DNA from: a virus
Length of the DNA stretch: 64,000 nucleotides
Strand: one strand, 5' to 3'
Virus record (IMG/VR): IMGVR_UViG_3300042463_000409
Coordinates: 1-64,000 of that record
Shown here: positions 37,575 through 46,987 of the stretch, in pieces
How positions within the stretch are numbered: the stretch's first letter is position 1
Layout: each line of letters starts with the position of its first letter
Program-made: the position numbers and the translations under genes
Notes under the pieces: generated by a model
The model's input: the letters and a program-made list of their open reading frames with translations, nothing else
What the model was told of the DNA's origin: nothing
Database searches by the model: none

Positions 37575-39594
37575 AGAAGAAGAGGTATACGGAATAAAAT
37601 ACAAGACACCTAATATCCCAAAGCATGAAGATATAGATAATTGGGATATGGAGCAGGTTGACCAAAAGTTCTATAAACTAGAACTTCCTGATATATTTGA
37701 GGACCTAGAATTTGATGAAGATGAGAATGCCTTGTACTCGGATGAGCAAAGGGATTTTGTAGTAAAAGAATGGAATAAGGTTAATAACGGATATTGGTTT
37801 TACAACAATGGGGTAGCTACATACATAACAGGTCTACACTATTTCTATTTAACATATTGGACGCTAGAAGATGGTAATAACCCAGATTATAGAGATGTAG
37901 ACAGGAGGTACTATTACTTCCAGGATTATTGTGAATCTATACCACAATGCTTTGGTATAGTCCGTATTAAGAAGCGTCGTGAAGGAGCTACATCACAAGC
38001 TACATGCTATCTTGTATGGAAATCTATTACAAAGAGAAAGTCTTTTTGTGGTATTATATCTAAGACAGGTAAGGATGCTAGTGACGCTTTCGTATATATG
38101 GTGATGAACGGATACAGAAACCTTCCTATATTTTTTAAGCCTAGAGCAGAAGATGATGAGACTAAGACAGAGCTTGTTTTTAAAAAGAAGAAAGACAAAA
38201 GAAAGTCAAAGGCTAGAGAGAAGGGAAAGGTATTTAATGATGACATAGGATTAGAATCAAAAATTAATTTTAAGAATACTGCACTTAACTCATACGATTC
38301 AGGTCGTGTTAGCGCTCTTCTTATGGATGAGGCAGGTAAGTGGCCTAAAGACGTTCCCGTAAACCAATATTGGCCTATTGTTAAAAAGACGCTAGGTAGA
38401 GGAGCAATTAAGGTAGGATTCTGTTTGATACCTTCTACAGCGAATGACGCCAAATCAGGTGGTGAACCATACAAAGAATTATTCGATGGCAGCAACCAAT
38501 TTGAGGAGTCAGTAACAGCGACAGGTCTATATAGATACTTCTGCCCTGCTTATGATGGGTACGAGGGATTTATAGATGAATACGGAGCTTCAATTATAGA
38601 TGCACCTACTGAGTCTCAAAAAAAATACATATACGAAAGATACGGCCTTAAAATAGATATTGGAAGCAAAGACTATCTTTTAAACCAAAGGAGAATAATT
38701 ACAGACAAGAAGGCTCTTTCTGAAGAGGTTCGTATGAATCCTTTTACAGAAGAGGAAGCCTTTATGATTGATGCAAAGAAGTGTTACTTTAATGCAGATA
38801 AGATATATGACCAATTAGATTTTTTAAAAGAAGAAAGAATTAAGCTTAGAAAGGTTAGATTGTTTTGGAAAGACGATAAGAGTGTAGATTGGGCAGATGA
38901 CCCTAATGGATCATGGCTAGTATACAAGTTTCCAGAAAGAGAAATGCAGAATAAATGGGTAGAGGTAAATGGTATGAGGGTTCCAGCAAACAAGGAGATT
39001 TATAGCAGCGGTATTGACCCGTTCAAATCTTCAGTTATTAGCGGGAAGGGCTCTATGGGTGCATGTTATGTATTTGAGAGATTGAACATAAAGGACCCTA
39101 ATAACACGTGTATGCCAATAGCTGAATATGTAGATAGACCTAGATTAAAAAGTCTATTTCACGAAGAGATGCTAAAGGCTGCTGTTTTTTGGGGATACAA
39201 GGCTTGTTATGAGAATGACGTAGGAGATGACTTTGTTGACTACTTTTCAAATAAGGGATACAAAGGTTACCTAATGAAGACTCCTGAGTCTGCTGTTGAT
39301 AGGTTTAAAAGAAGGCAGGGGCCATCTAAATATGGGGTAGCATCTTCGGACGCTTTTGCCTTGGCTAGGCAACTAGATACTTGTATAACCTACGTTGAAA
39401 ACCATTGCGAAAAGATATACTTCCCAGATTTATTAGAGGAATTGCTTAAGTACGACCATGAGCATAGAACTCCATTCGACCGAACAGTTTCTTTTATGAT
39501 TAGTCTACTTTCTGGTGTATCTTTGGAAAACAACAAAACAGAAGTTAAATTGGCGACATTGCCTGTTAGAACATACAAGTTAGATGTAATCTAA
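37567..39594 (+). CDS. terL: terminase large subunit
   Basis: 675 residues. ATPase: KKRREGATSQA (137-145, degenerate Walker A, R-R-x-G-A-T-S type) and LLMDEAGKWP (Walker B Asp254/Glu255), with adenine-side QRDFVVKEWN before. Nuclease: YSSGIDPFKSS (Asp484), ENDVGDD (Glu549 region) and SSDAFALA, an RNase H-fold active site. It packages DNA into the prohead and cuts it. Longer than most (~450-600) but typical of this phage type. Confidence 0.92.
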   Translation: MYKEEEVYGIKYKTPNIPKHEDIDNWDMEQVDQKFYKLELPDIFEDLEFDEDENALYSDEQRDFVVKEWNKVNNGYWFYNNGVATYITGLHYFYLTYWTLEDGNNPDYRDVDRRYYYFQDYCESIPQCFGIVRIKKRREGATSQATCYLVWKSITKRKSFCGIISKTGKDASDAFVYMVMNGYRNLPIFFKPRAEDDETKTELVFKKKKDKRKSKAREKGKVFNDDIGLESKINFKNTALNSYDSGRVSALLMDEAGKWPKDVPVNQYWPIVKKTLGRGAIKVGFCLIPSTANDAKSGGEPYKELFDGSNQFEESVTATGLYRYFCPAYDGYEGFIDEYGASIIDAPTESQKKYIYERYGLKIDIGSKDYLLNQRRIITDKKALSEEVRMNPFTEEEAFMIDAKKCYFNADKIYDQLDFLKEERIKLRKVRLFWKDDKSVDWADDPNGSWLVYKFPEREMQNKWVEVNGMRVPANKEIYSSGIDPFKSSVISGKGSMGACYVFERLNIKDPNNTCMPIAEYVDRPRLKSLFHEEMLKAAVFWGYKACYENDVGDDFVDYFSNKGYKGYLMKTPESAVDRFKRRQGPSKYGVASSDAFALARQLDTCITYVENHCEKIYFPDLLEELLKYDHEHRTPFDRTVSFMISLLSGVSLENNKTEVKLATLPVRTYKLDVI

Positions 39595-39599
39595 TTTTG

Positions 39600-39607
39600 T
39601 ACTTTTG
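39600..39607 (+). promoter_or_regulatory. TACTTTTG promoter -7 box
   Basis: TACTTTTG, 8 bases before the portal ATG at 39616. No distinct -33 box. Confidence 0.3.
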
Positions 39608-39615
39608 CTATAATT

Positions 39616-42084
39616 ATGAGCGAGAATAAACAAATACTTAATTTTCACCTTGGTAACTCCAAGCTGAAGAGAGATGAAAAAGAAGGCCTAAAGATATCTA
39701 AGTTTTTGCAACAGGCGTATAATAGTGGATACTTTACTAGGAGAAACAAGAAGTTCGAGAAGAACAGAAAGTTCTCTAGAGGTAGACAGCCAATGGCAGA
39801 ATTCTTGGATTTATTGAATGTGGATGGTAAAGAAGCGTTTGTAAATCTAGATATGAAAGCTCCTGCTATCGCTCCAAAGTTCATGCAGGTTATTATAGGC
39901 GGCTTCATGAAAAGAGAAGAAAAGGTTAGAGCATCTGCTGTAGACCCAATATCTGTAGATAGAAAGGTGTACGACAAGGAGAATGCGGAGTTCAGGATGA
40001 ACCATGGAGATAGTGTAAGGCAAATAGAAGAACAGGTTGGCCTTAAGTTGATGCCAGATGGCGGCTTTACCCCAGAAGATTATGAAGAATTAGAATTATA
40101 TTTTGGTTTAGAATATCAACTACCTGAAGAGATTTTATTTGAAAAAGGCTGCGATTACGTATTTCACGACAATGGATGGCCGGTAATTAAAAGAAAGCTT
40201 TTAGAAGATATATCTGAAACAGGTGTTGGAGCTACAAAAGTTAGTGTAGCAAATACCGGCAAAATTAACATTAGAAGAGTAGTTCCTGAGAACCTATTTT
40301 ATGGGTTTTCTCAATATGATGACTTTAGAGATGTATCGTTTATAGGTGAAATTATATCTATGAAGATTGTGGATATTAGAAATAACTACCCGCACATCAC
40401 AGAAGAAAAGATATATGAAATTGCTAAAAATTCTAAGCAACACACACAGACGGTTAAGTGGGACGATAGGTTTAGATACTCTATTGATAGGCCATATGAC
40501 GATTGGACTGTAGATGTGATAGACTACGAAATCAAGACAATCGATACAATGATTTACCAATTTAAAACTAATAAGTATGGTAATCTAATTGTAGAGAAGA
40601 AAGAGAAAGCACCACAAAGACTAGGAGATAATAAAGAATTATTGACTAAAGACATGTACGTTATATATCGTGGTGTATATATTTTGAATACAGATATAAT
40701 GCTAGAATGGGGTGTAGCTAAGAATATGATTAAGCCTTCTGTAGCAAAAGAAATGGCAGATGCTTATTTCAGCTATAGCTTATATATGTTCGAGAACCTT
40801 GATTTAGAGAATATGGCTATTCCTGAAAGAATGGAAACATCTATCAGGCAAATGACATTGGCTCATTTAAAAATTCAGCAGTTAATAGCAAAACTTAGAC
40901 CATCTGGTTTAATCATAGATATTGATTCATTATCTGACATTAATATTGGTCAAGGTAAAGCGTTGAATCCTTTAGAACTTCAAAGGGTTTACGACCAAAC
41001 AGGTAATATCTACTACAAAAGAAGAACAGAAGATGGAGAAGGAACAAATGGCCTTCCAATCCAAGAAGCTCCAAATAATGGAAGTATAGGTCAGATTCAA
41101 GAATTGATTTTAGTATACAATCATTATCTAGACAGACTTCGTGATGAAATAGGTGTAAATGAATACAGAGAAGGATCTGGTGTTAATCCTAAATTAGGAC
41201 TAGGTGTTCAACAGGCACAAATACAAGCATCTAACAACGCAACAGACTTCTTATATGATGCATATTTAAATATATATCAGCAAACAGCATTTAAGATTTC
41301 TTTATTATTATACGATTCAGTATTGTATGGAGGAGAGCAGTACAGAAACTACTTAAACCCAAATAATGTAGAAGGAAAGTCATTTGATATTAAAATCGAA
41401 GTTCTTCCTGACGACAAAGAAAAGATGTTTATGGAGCAGATGATTCAGACTGCATTATCTGCTGGTATTATTGAGTTTGAGGATGCATTTAGAATTAGGA
41501 GTATAAAGAATACCAAGTTATCTGAAATGTACCTCGCAAAAGCTAAAAAGAAGAAGCAAAAAGAAGAGGCGCAAAAAGCTCAAATGAATTCAGAAATGAA
41601 TGCCCAATCTCAACAGCAGTCTATCCAAATGAAGGCTCAAATGGATGCTCAATTAGAGCAAATACAAAGCCAGGGCAAACTAGCTATTGTGAATACAGAA
41701 ATGACATTGAAGAAAGATTTGTTAGAGCAAGAGTTTGTTCAGTTAGCTCTTTTAAAGTCTTTTGAACTAGGCAGACCATTAAGCTCTCAGCTAGACCAAG
41801 TTGTTAATTCATATTTTGCCAAAAAGCAGCAGGAAATGATGCAGGAAGCTATGGCTCAACAAATGATGGCACAGCAACAGCAAGACCCTCAAGCTCAAGA
41901 AGAACAAGCAATGATTGATGCTATTAATCAAAAGCTTCAAGAAGAGTCAGGTCAAATATCTAAACAAGAGTCTCAAGAAAGAGGTCCTTCAGCAACAGAA
42001 GAAGAAGTGATGGCCGAAGAAATGGGCAGCGAAGAAGCAGAGGGTCAACAGACTGAAGAATTGCAACAGCCTGAAGCTGAATAA
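39616..42084 (+). CDS. portal protein
   Basis: 822 residues, directly after terL. N-terminal region LLNVDGKEAFVNLDMKAPAI, KFMQVIIGGFMKREEKVRAS, then GATKVSVANTGKINIRRVVP (wing/stem type strands) and DEIGVNEYREGSGVNPKLGLGVQQ near 510-540, a sequence style of portals in podoviruses of Bacteroidetes. The last ~170 residues are Gln/Glu/Met-rich coiled coil (AQQQQDPQAQEEQ), perhaps inside the capsid or barrel. It forms the DNA channel at one capsid vertex. Confidence 0.85.
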   Translation: MSENKQILNFHLGNSKLKRDEKEGLKISKFLQQAYNSGYFTRRNKKFEKNRKFSRGRQPMAEFLDLLNVDGKEAFVNLDMKAPAIAPKFMQVIIGGFMKREEKVRASAVDPISVDRKVYDKENAEFRMNHGDSVRQIEEQVGLKLMPDGGFTPEDYEELELYFGLEYQLPEEILFEKGCDYVFHDNGWPVIKRKLLEDISETGVGATKVSVANTGKINIRRVVPENLFYGFSQYDDFRDVSFIGEIISMKIVDIRNNYPHITEEKIYEIAKNSKQHTQTVKWDDRFRYSIDRPYDDWTVDVIDYEIKTIDTMIYQFKTNKYGNLIVEKKEKAPQRLGDNKELLTKDMYVIYRGVYILNTDIMLEWGVAKNMIKPSVAKEMADAYFSYSLYMFENLDLENMAIPERMETSIRQMTLAHLKIQQLIAKLRPSGLIIDIDSLSDINIGQGKALNPLELQRVYDQTGNIYYKRRTEDGEGTNGLPIQEAPNNGSIGQIQELILVYNHYLDRLRDEIGVNEYREGSGVNPKLGLGVQQAQIQASNNATDFLYDAYLNIYQQTAFKISLLLYDSVLYGGEQYRNYLNPNNVEGKSFDIKIEVLPDDKEKMFMEQMIQTALSAGIIEFEDAFRIRSIKNTKLSEMYLAKAKKKKQKEEAQKAQMNSEMNAQSQQQSIQMKAQMDAQLEQIQSQGKLAIVNTEMTLKKDLLEQEFVQLALLKSFELGRPLSSQLDQVVNSYFAKKQQEMMQEAMAQQMMAQQQQDPQAQEEQAMIDAINQKLQEESGQISKQESQERGPSATEEEVMAEEMGSEEAEGQQTEELQQPEAE

Positions 42085-42104
42085 CAAATGAGTGATAATA
42101 TTTA

Positions 42105-42112
42105 TATATTTG
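42105..42112 (+). promoter_or_regulatory. TATATTTG promoter -7 box
   Basis: TATATTTG 20 bases before the ATG at 42132 of the scaffold-like gene. Confidence 0.5.
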
Positions 42113-42131
42113 CAAAATAAAACAAACCAAC

Positions 42132-43268
42132 ATGACCGAAGAAAGCCTTAACCCGTTTGACGTTTCCAGTTATTCAACTCAGGACACGCAAGCAAATACT
42201 ACCACGGTAGTAGAAGAAACACAAGGTACGGATTTGCCACAGCAAGACCCTGCACCTACAGAAGAAAACAATGAAACTGCACAACAAAATGTGCAAACAA
42301 ATACCGAACCTGCACAACCAGTTGTGCAAACGGAAGAAAATCAGGCCCAAGGTCAAGAGCCTGCCCAGCCAAAAAGTTTTGAGTGGGATAACGAAATGGC
42401 CAAGCAGATATATAATAGTCTTGTTAACGGAGACATTTCTCAGGTTGCAGATATTATGTACGAGCAAAAAGTTCTTTCAGAGATTGACTCTATGAGTGAA
42501 AACGAGGTTCTTATGCTTAAGTTAGCATACGATTATCCAGATTTAACTCCAGATGAAATCCAAGAAGAGTTTCATTCAAAGTACTCTGTTGATTCAGACT
42601 TTGATGAATCTCTTTTAACAGATGATGAAATTGCTTCAAAGAAAAAGCAAATCGAGAAGCAGCAAAAGGCTATTGCAAGAGAGATTAAGAAAGATGTGAG
42701 AGAGGCTAAAGAGTACTTGCAAACGCTAAAACAGGACATTAGTTTTCCAGATATTCTGAGTCAAGTTCAACAGGCGCCACAGCAAAATGTGAATCCTGAA
42801 GAGTATGTGAATCAGTATTTGACAGCTCAACAAGAAGAGCAAGCGAAAGCGTATCAACAAGCTAGAGAGACATTTGAAAAAAGTGTTGAAGAAGGCTTGA
42901 GGAGTTTTGATGGATTTAACGTCAACTATAAGGACGAGGATGTCCAATTTGACGGAAAGTTTTCTCTAACGCAAGAAGAGAAAACCCAACTTCAAGACAC
43001 TATGAAAGCTTTTGATTTAGAGTCTTTTTATGGTAATCGCTACTACAAGGAAGGTAAGTACGATACTAAGCAACTTGCAGAAGACATCTACTTCTTACAA
43101 AACAGAGACAAAGTTGTTAACTCTATGGTAACGCAAGCCGTTAGCAAAGCGAAAGCAGATTTGTTAAAGAGTATGAAGAATATTGACTATAGCAATTCTC
43201 CAAGACAATCAGCAGCTATAAGCTCTAATGATTACGATAAGATGGTGGATGCAATGTTTAATATTTAA
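42132..43268 (+). CDS. scaffold-like head protein
   Basis: 378 residues, between portal and capsid. N-terminal ~80 are Gln/Thr/Glu/Pro-rich and disordered; the middle is a long charged helix (EIASKKKQIEKQQKAIAREIK, in pieces) and the end is helical (TQAVSKAKADLLKSMKNIDY). Low complexity, Glu/Gln richness and position fit a scaffolding protein. Confidence 0.7.
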   Translation: MTEESLNPFDVSSYSTQDTQANTTTVVEETQGTDLPQQDPAPTEENNETAQQNVQTNTEPAQPVVQTEENQAQGQEPAQPKSFEWDNEMAKQIYNSLVNGDISQVADIMYEQKVLSEIDSMSENEVLMLKLAYDYPDLTPDEIQEEFHSKYSVDSDFDESLLTDDEIASKKKQIEKQQKAIAREIKKDVREAKEYLQTLKQDISFPDILSQVQQAPQQNVNPEEYVNQYLTAQQEEQAKAYQQARETFEKSVEEGLRSFDGFNVNYKDEDVQFDGKFSLTQEEKTQLQDTMKAFDLESFYGNRYYKEGKYDTKQLAEDIYFLQNRDKVVNSMVTQAVSKAKADLLKSMKNIDYSNSPRQSAAISSNDYDKMVDAMFNI

Positions 43269-43291
43269 AAAACAAATTAAAATAATTTAAG

Positions 43292-44632
43292 ATGCCAGTT
43301 TTACAACCAGGTAATGTACAACCTACAGGTGGCCAAGTAGCTCGTCAGTTTGTTTCTGACTTGTCTATCTTAAAGCCCCAGTACTATGACAAATTTATTG
43401 AGAAGTATGGTTCTCAAAACTACACTCAATTGTTAGAAGCTTTAGGTATGAAGGCTACAGTTCCTTCTCGTGAATTCTTCCACTTTGAGTCAAAAGGTAA
43501 ATTACATTCAGCAGTTCAGTTGGATGGTGGTGCTTTAGCTAACGTAGCTGCAGGCGCTCCAGTAGACGTTGCTATTAGCTCTGCTTTCGTTGATGGCGGT
43601 AGAAGCCCATTACGTGTAGGTGAAGTAGTAGAAAACGCTGCTACAGGCGTTCAGTACAAAATCACAGCTGTAGCTTCTGCAACTGCTTGTACTATTAGAC
43701 CTTTAGATTCTGCAATTGATGCTAACACTGATTTAGGTGCTAACTCAACTGCACATTTGTTATTCCGTGGAATTTCAGAAGCTGGTGAAGCATCTAGCAA
43801 ATTCAACAGTTTAACAGGTCTTACTGAAAGAAAAACTTTCTTCACAACTGAAATCCGTGAAGATTTTTCTATCACAGATAGAGCTAAAATTGAAGAACTT
43901 TATTTTGAAGTAAACGGTCAAGCTTACTATACCTACAAAGGTCTTGATGAAGCTGTACGTCGTTTCATGAACAATAAAGAGTTCAAATTAATGTTTGGTA
44001 AGCCAACTAACAACATCAGCGGTACTGTAGGTACTACAGGTCTTGTTCCTCAAATCGAGGCTGGTGGACAAACTTATCAGTGGAATGCTTCTTCTAGCGG
44101 TTTCACTATCGATGATTTCCACGCTCTTGCTCGTCTTGCTGACTTCAATGGCGGTTCTAGCGAATACCATTTCTTAATGGATTCTTACTTAAGAACTGTT
44201 GTTGACGATGCGTTATTCAACAAGTACACTAACGGCGCTATTCAGTGGGCTGCAGTTGGTGGTTCTAGCGAAGTTGCAATCAAATATGGCTTCGATTCAT
44301 TAAAGATTGATGGTACTACTTTCCACTTAAAGAAATACTTACCATTCAATGCTGAAGCTGTTTATGGTGTTGCTCCTTCAACAGAGTACTACAAGAATAG
44401 CGGTATCTTAATCCCTGTTAAAGAGGGTAGAGATGCTCAAACTGGCGACAAAATCCCTTCATTACGTATTGTTTACAATGAAGTTGAAGCTGGTAAAGAA
44501 ATCAAAGTTTGGGAAACAGGTGCTTTAGCTAAAGTTCCTACTTCTGACAAGATGGAATTGAATGTACACCACATGGCATACTGCGGTATTCAAGTGTTTG
44601 CTGCAAATCAATACATCAGCGTTAAGAGCTAG
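43292..44632 (+). CDS. major capsid protein
   Basis: 446 residues, right after the scaffold-like gene and before a terminator, and better codon-adapted and more regular than its neighbours, as expected for the most expressed gene. Contains LKPQYYDKFIEKYGSQNYTQ, a large beta region (RGISEAGEASSKFNSLTGLTERKTFFTTEIREDF, in pieces; SSEYHFLMDSYLRTVVDDAL) and a C-terminal NVHHMAYCGIQVFAANQYI, the style of HK97-fold capsids in crAss-like podoviruses. Confidence 0.87.
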   Translation: MPVLQPGNVQPTGGQVARQFVSDLSILKPQYYDKFIEKYGSQNYTQLLEALGMKATVPSREFFHFESKGKLHSAVQLDGGALANVAAGAPVDVAISSAFVDGGRSPLRVGEVVENAATGVQYKITAVASATACTIRPLDSAIDANTDLGANSTAHLLFRGISEAGEASSKFNSLTGLTERKTFFTTEIREDFSITDRAKIEELYFEVNGQAYYTYKGLDEAVRRFMNNKEFKLMFGKPTNNISGTVGTTGLVPQIEAGGQTYQWNASSSGFTIDDFHALARLADFNGGSSEYHFLMDSYLRTVVDDALFNKYTNGAIQWAAVGGSSEVAIKYGFDSLKIDGTTFHLKKYLPFNAEAVYGVAPSTEYYKNSGILIPVKEGRDAQTGDKIPSLRIVYNEVEAGKEIKVWETGALAKVPTSDKMELNVHHMAYCGIQVFAANQYISVKS

Positions 44633-44653
44633 TTTTAACTTGATTATAAAGAG

Positions 44654-44688
44654 ACCCCATCGTATAGCGGTGGGGTTTTCTTTTTTTA
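44654..44688 (+). terminator. rho-independent terminator after the capsid gene
   Basis: CCCCATCG (44655-44662) pairs with CGGTGGGG (44668-44675), loop TATAG, one T-G pair, followed by TTTTCTTTTTTT. Strong stop after the most expressed gene. Confidence 0.85.
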
Positions 44689-44689
44689 T

Positions 44690-44697
44690 TATATTTG
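44690..44697 (+). promoter_or_regulatory. TATATTTG promoter -7 box after the terminator
   Basis: TATATTTG directly after the T-tract, 20 bases before the ATG at 44717, so the next gene has its own promoter. Confidence 0.5.
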
Positions 44698-44716
44698 TAA
44701 CATAAAACAAACCATT

Positions 44717-45637
44717 ATGTCAAAAACCACGAAAAAACAAACTATTGACGCTAACGGTGACATCGTAGATGTTATCGATACGGCAAATCAAATTGAAGAG
44801 GTTGCCGATATTAAAGTAGAAGCACCTAAAAGACAGGTAAAGAAACCTGAATTCTACGTTTTCCAATTGACTCAGAAATTCTATGTAACAAGTCCAGGTA
44901 AGCTACCTTATCCTGAAAATTGGCTAGTTAAGAATGCTGACATTATTTATGACGAAGAAACAGGGACTGAAAGAAATATTAGATATTTAGAGGGCGTAAG
45001 CACTATATGGGAAGATGAACAAGAACATCTTTCTGAGCAAAAGAAACGTTCTAGGCCAGATATTAGATTTGTAAACGGATACCTTAGAGTTCCAGCAAAC
45101 AAACCTTCGTTACTAGAGTTCTTGATGAAAAGCAACATGAACGAGAGCAACAAGAATAGAATGGCCGGGACTAAGTCTCTATACAAACTTCTTGATTTTC
45201 AAGCTGAAGAAGATAAAAACTTAGAGAAAGCAGAAACAAGAATGCAGGCTATGAAGATAGCTATGGAGGCTCCATTAGATATGATGATTCCTCACGCTAA
45301 ATATCTTGGTGTTAAATTCACAAACAATCAGAATGTAGAAAGGGGAGATAAGGCTATTAGATTTGACTATCTAGATGTAGCTGATAAGAAACCTGATATG
45401 TTCATTAAAACCTATAATAATCCATTAGTTAAGATTCAGTACATTGTACAGAAAGCTGCTGCTAGTGGATTGGTAGACACGAGCTCGGTTAAAGGTCAAG
45501 CAATTTGGGGTGATAGCAAGTCTTTTATTGCTCAAATCCCAGATGGTAAAGCTCCTATTGAATTCCTATCGGAGTTCTGCTTAACTGAAAAGGGTAAAGA
45601 ATTTTATTCTCAGATTAAACATATGGTTAACTCCTAA
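44717..45637 (+). CDS. hypothetical virion protein
   Basis: 306 residues: charged N-terminus (IEEVADIKVEAPKRQVKKPE), then a folded part (FYVFQLTQKFYVTSPGKLPYP, in pieces; TERNIRYLEGVSTIWEDEQE) and helical second half. Bounded by terminators on both sides, so transcribed alone. Position suggests capsid decoration or head-stabilising role; no family recognised. Confidence 0.65.
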   Translation: MSKTTKKQTIDANGDIVDVIDTANQIEEVADIKVEAPKRQVKKPEFYVFQLTQKFYVTSPGKLPYPENWLVKNADIIYDEETGTERNIRYLEGVSTIWEDEQEHLSEQKKRSRPDIRFVNGYLRVPANKPSLLEFLMKSNMNESNKNRMAGTKSLYKLLDFQAEEDKNLEKAETRMQAMKIAMEAPLDMMIPHAKYLGVKFTNNQNVERGDKAIRFDYLDVADKKPDMFIKTYNNPLVKIQYIVQKAAASGLVDTSSVKGQAIWGDSKSFIAQIPDGKAPIEFLSEFCLTEKGKEFYSQIKHMVNS

Positions 45638-45670
45638 GACGCTTCGTGTTTTATGGTTTTATTGGTTAGG

Positions 45671-45699
45671 GCCCCTTGTTTCTACAGGGGGCTTTTTTT
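45671..45699 (+). terminator. strong rho-independent terminator
   Basis: GCCCCTTGT (45671-45679) pairs fully with ACAGGGGGC (45684-45692, one T-G), loop TTCT, followed by seven Ts. Confidence 0.9.
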
Positions 45700-45702
45700 A
45701 TT

Positions 45703-45710
45703 TATATTTG
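45703..45710 (+). promoter_or_regulatory. TATATTTG promoter -7 box
   Basis: TATATTTG right after the terminator, 5 bases before the ATG at 45715; decides that the next gene starts at 45715 and not upstream. Confidence 0.5.
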
Positions 45711-45714
45711 CAAT

Positions 45715-46359
45715 ATGAATATTAACGATATATACAAACTTGTGTCATATCTAGTAGATAAATACCAAGGAACATATTTATCTCCAGATGACTTTAATAT
45801 GGCCATCAATATGGCTCAAAGGCAATACCTAAACTTCCTGACAGAAGAAACGTTAGAAACAACGGGAAGAGGCCCTGGGCAGCAACAATTTGTTACTAGA
45901 GGTTCTTTGTCTGGATTTCTTAAAGAAAGCACATTAACCATATCTAGTCAATTAGCTACTTATCCATCAGACTACTATAAGATATCTGCAATGAGAACGA
46001 CTAATGACGACTTCTTGATTAGAAAAGTTGGTGCAGATAAACTATATGCTTACATAAATAACCCAATCGATACCCCTACATTAACAGAGCCAATATATAC
46101 TGAAATAGGAAGCAACTTTAAATTCTTCCCAAATACATTAACTTCAGCTAAAATTATTTATTTTAAGCAGCCAGTTGATGCAGCATGGGTTCCATTAACA
46201 GGAACGTTAACATACAATCCATCAGCTAGTACTCAATTAGAATGGCCTGATAATGATTTAAATGATATTATATACAGAACAATAGGTATTATAGGAATCA
46301 ATTTAAAAGACGGAGACTTAGTAAGAGCTTCTTTAACAGTTAAAAACGATGGTCAATAA
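45715..46359 (+). CDS. neck/tail connector protein
   Basis: 214 residues from ATG 45715; an upstream in-frame start at 45676 falls inside the terminator. Helical N-terminus (DIYKLVSYLVDKYQGTYLS) then beta (LTISSQLATYPSDYYKISAM). The style (NMAQRQYLNFL, TYPSDYYKI, QLEWPDNDLNDIIYR) matches a recurrent neck/tail-ring family in podoviruses of Bacteroidetes. Four neighbouring genes follow with overlaps of one base or short gaps. Confidence 0.6.
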   Translation: MNINDIYKLVSYLVDKYQGTYLSPDDFNMAINMAQRQYLNFLTEETLETTGRGPGQQQFVTRGSLSGFLKESTLTISSQLATYPSDYYKISAMRTTNDDFLIRKVGADKLYAYINNPIDTPTLTEPIYTEIGSNFKFFPNTLTSAKIIYFKQPVDAAWVPLTGTLTYNPSASTQLEWPDNDLNDIIYRTIGIIGINLKDGDLVRASLTVKNDGQ

Positions 46360-46982
46360 TGACTAGAAAAGTAATAATAGAACAGATAAGACGTATCTTG
46401 TATGGCGGTGTGCCAAATGACGATGCAAATGTTTCTGAAAAAGAAATAAACGTATACTTGAATCAAGCCATAGCTTATATGGCTAAAATCAATTATACAG
46501 ACGCTATTAAACTAGATGGAATAGAAACGGTTGCGGATTCTTTTTATGCTACGTTTAAGAACTTAACAGTATTGTTAGACACAGATACGGGGTATTACTA
46601 TACAGAGTTGCCTCAAGTTCCTTTAGGATTATCTAGAGGATATGGCATTTCAACAGTTACATTCCCCACATCTACTGGACTAGCAAAAGCACCGATACCT
46701 ATATCTGTTAGAGAGTTGGACTATATGGATAACCTAAAGACACCTCCTAGTAAGATATTTTATTGGGCTGAAGGTAAAAGGCTCTGGTTCAAGAGTTATA
46801 CAAATCTAGTTGGCAGGGCTCCTATTGTTAGAATGGTAAGTACAGAAAACGATGATTTAAATGCTGAGGTTAATGTTCCTCAAGAATACATCTCAGATAT
46901 GATTAACTTAGTATTAACTCAATTAAAAATTAGAAAAGGAACACCAGAGGAAGGCGTTAACGATGGTGCAGATAAAGCTTAA
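46359..46982 (+). CDS. neck/tail protein, structural
   Basis: 207 residues. A helical start (VIIEQIRRILYGGVPNDDANVSEKEINVYLNQAIAYMAK, in pieces) and strand-rich remainder (YYTELPQVPLGLSRGYGI, KRLWFKSYTNLVGRAPIVRM, ISDMINLVLTQLKIR). Its ATG overlaps the previous stop. Same architectural style as the gene before, so possibly a ring or adaptor protein. Confidence 0.6.
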   Translation: MTRKVIIEQIRRILYGGVPNDDANVSEKEINVYLNQAIAYMAKINYTDAIKLDGIETVADSFYATFKNLTVLLDTDTGYYYTELPQVPLGLSRGYGISTVTFPTSTGLAKAPIPISVRELDYMDNLKTPPSKIFYWAEGKRLWFKSYTNLVGRAPIVRMVSTENDDLNAEVNVPQEYISDMINLVLTQLKIRKGTPEEGVNDGADKA

Positions 46983-46987
46983 ATAAT

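Noticed and set aside
45676-45714. Upstream start for the neck gene at 45715
   Set aside because: The extra codons lie in the terminator hairpin and T-tract, and a TATATTTG box follows; ATG 45715 is far better.
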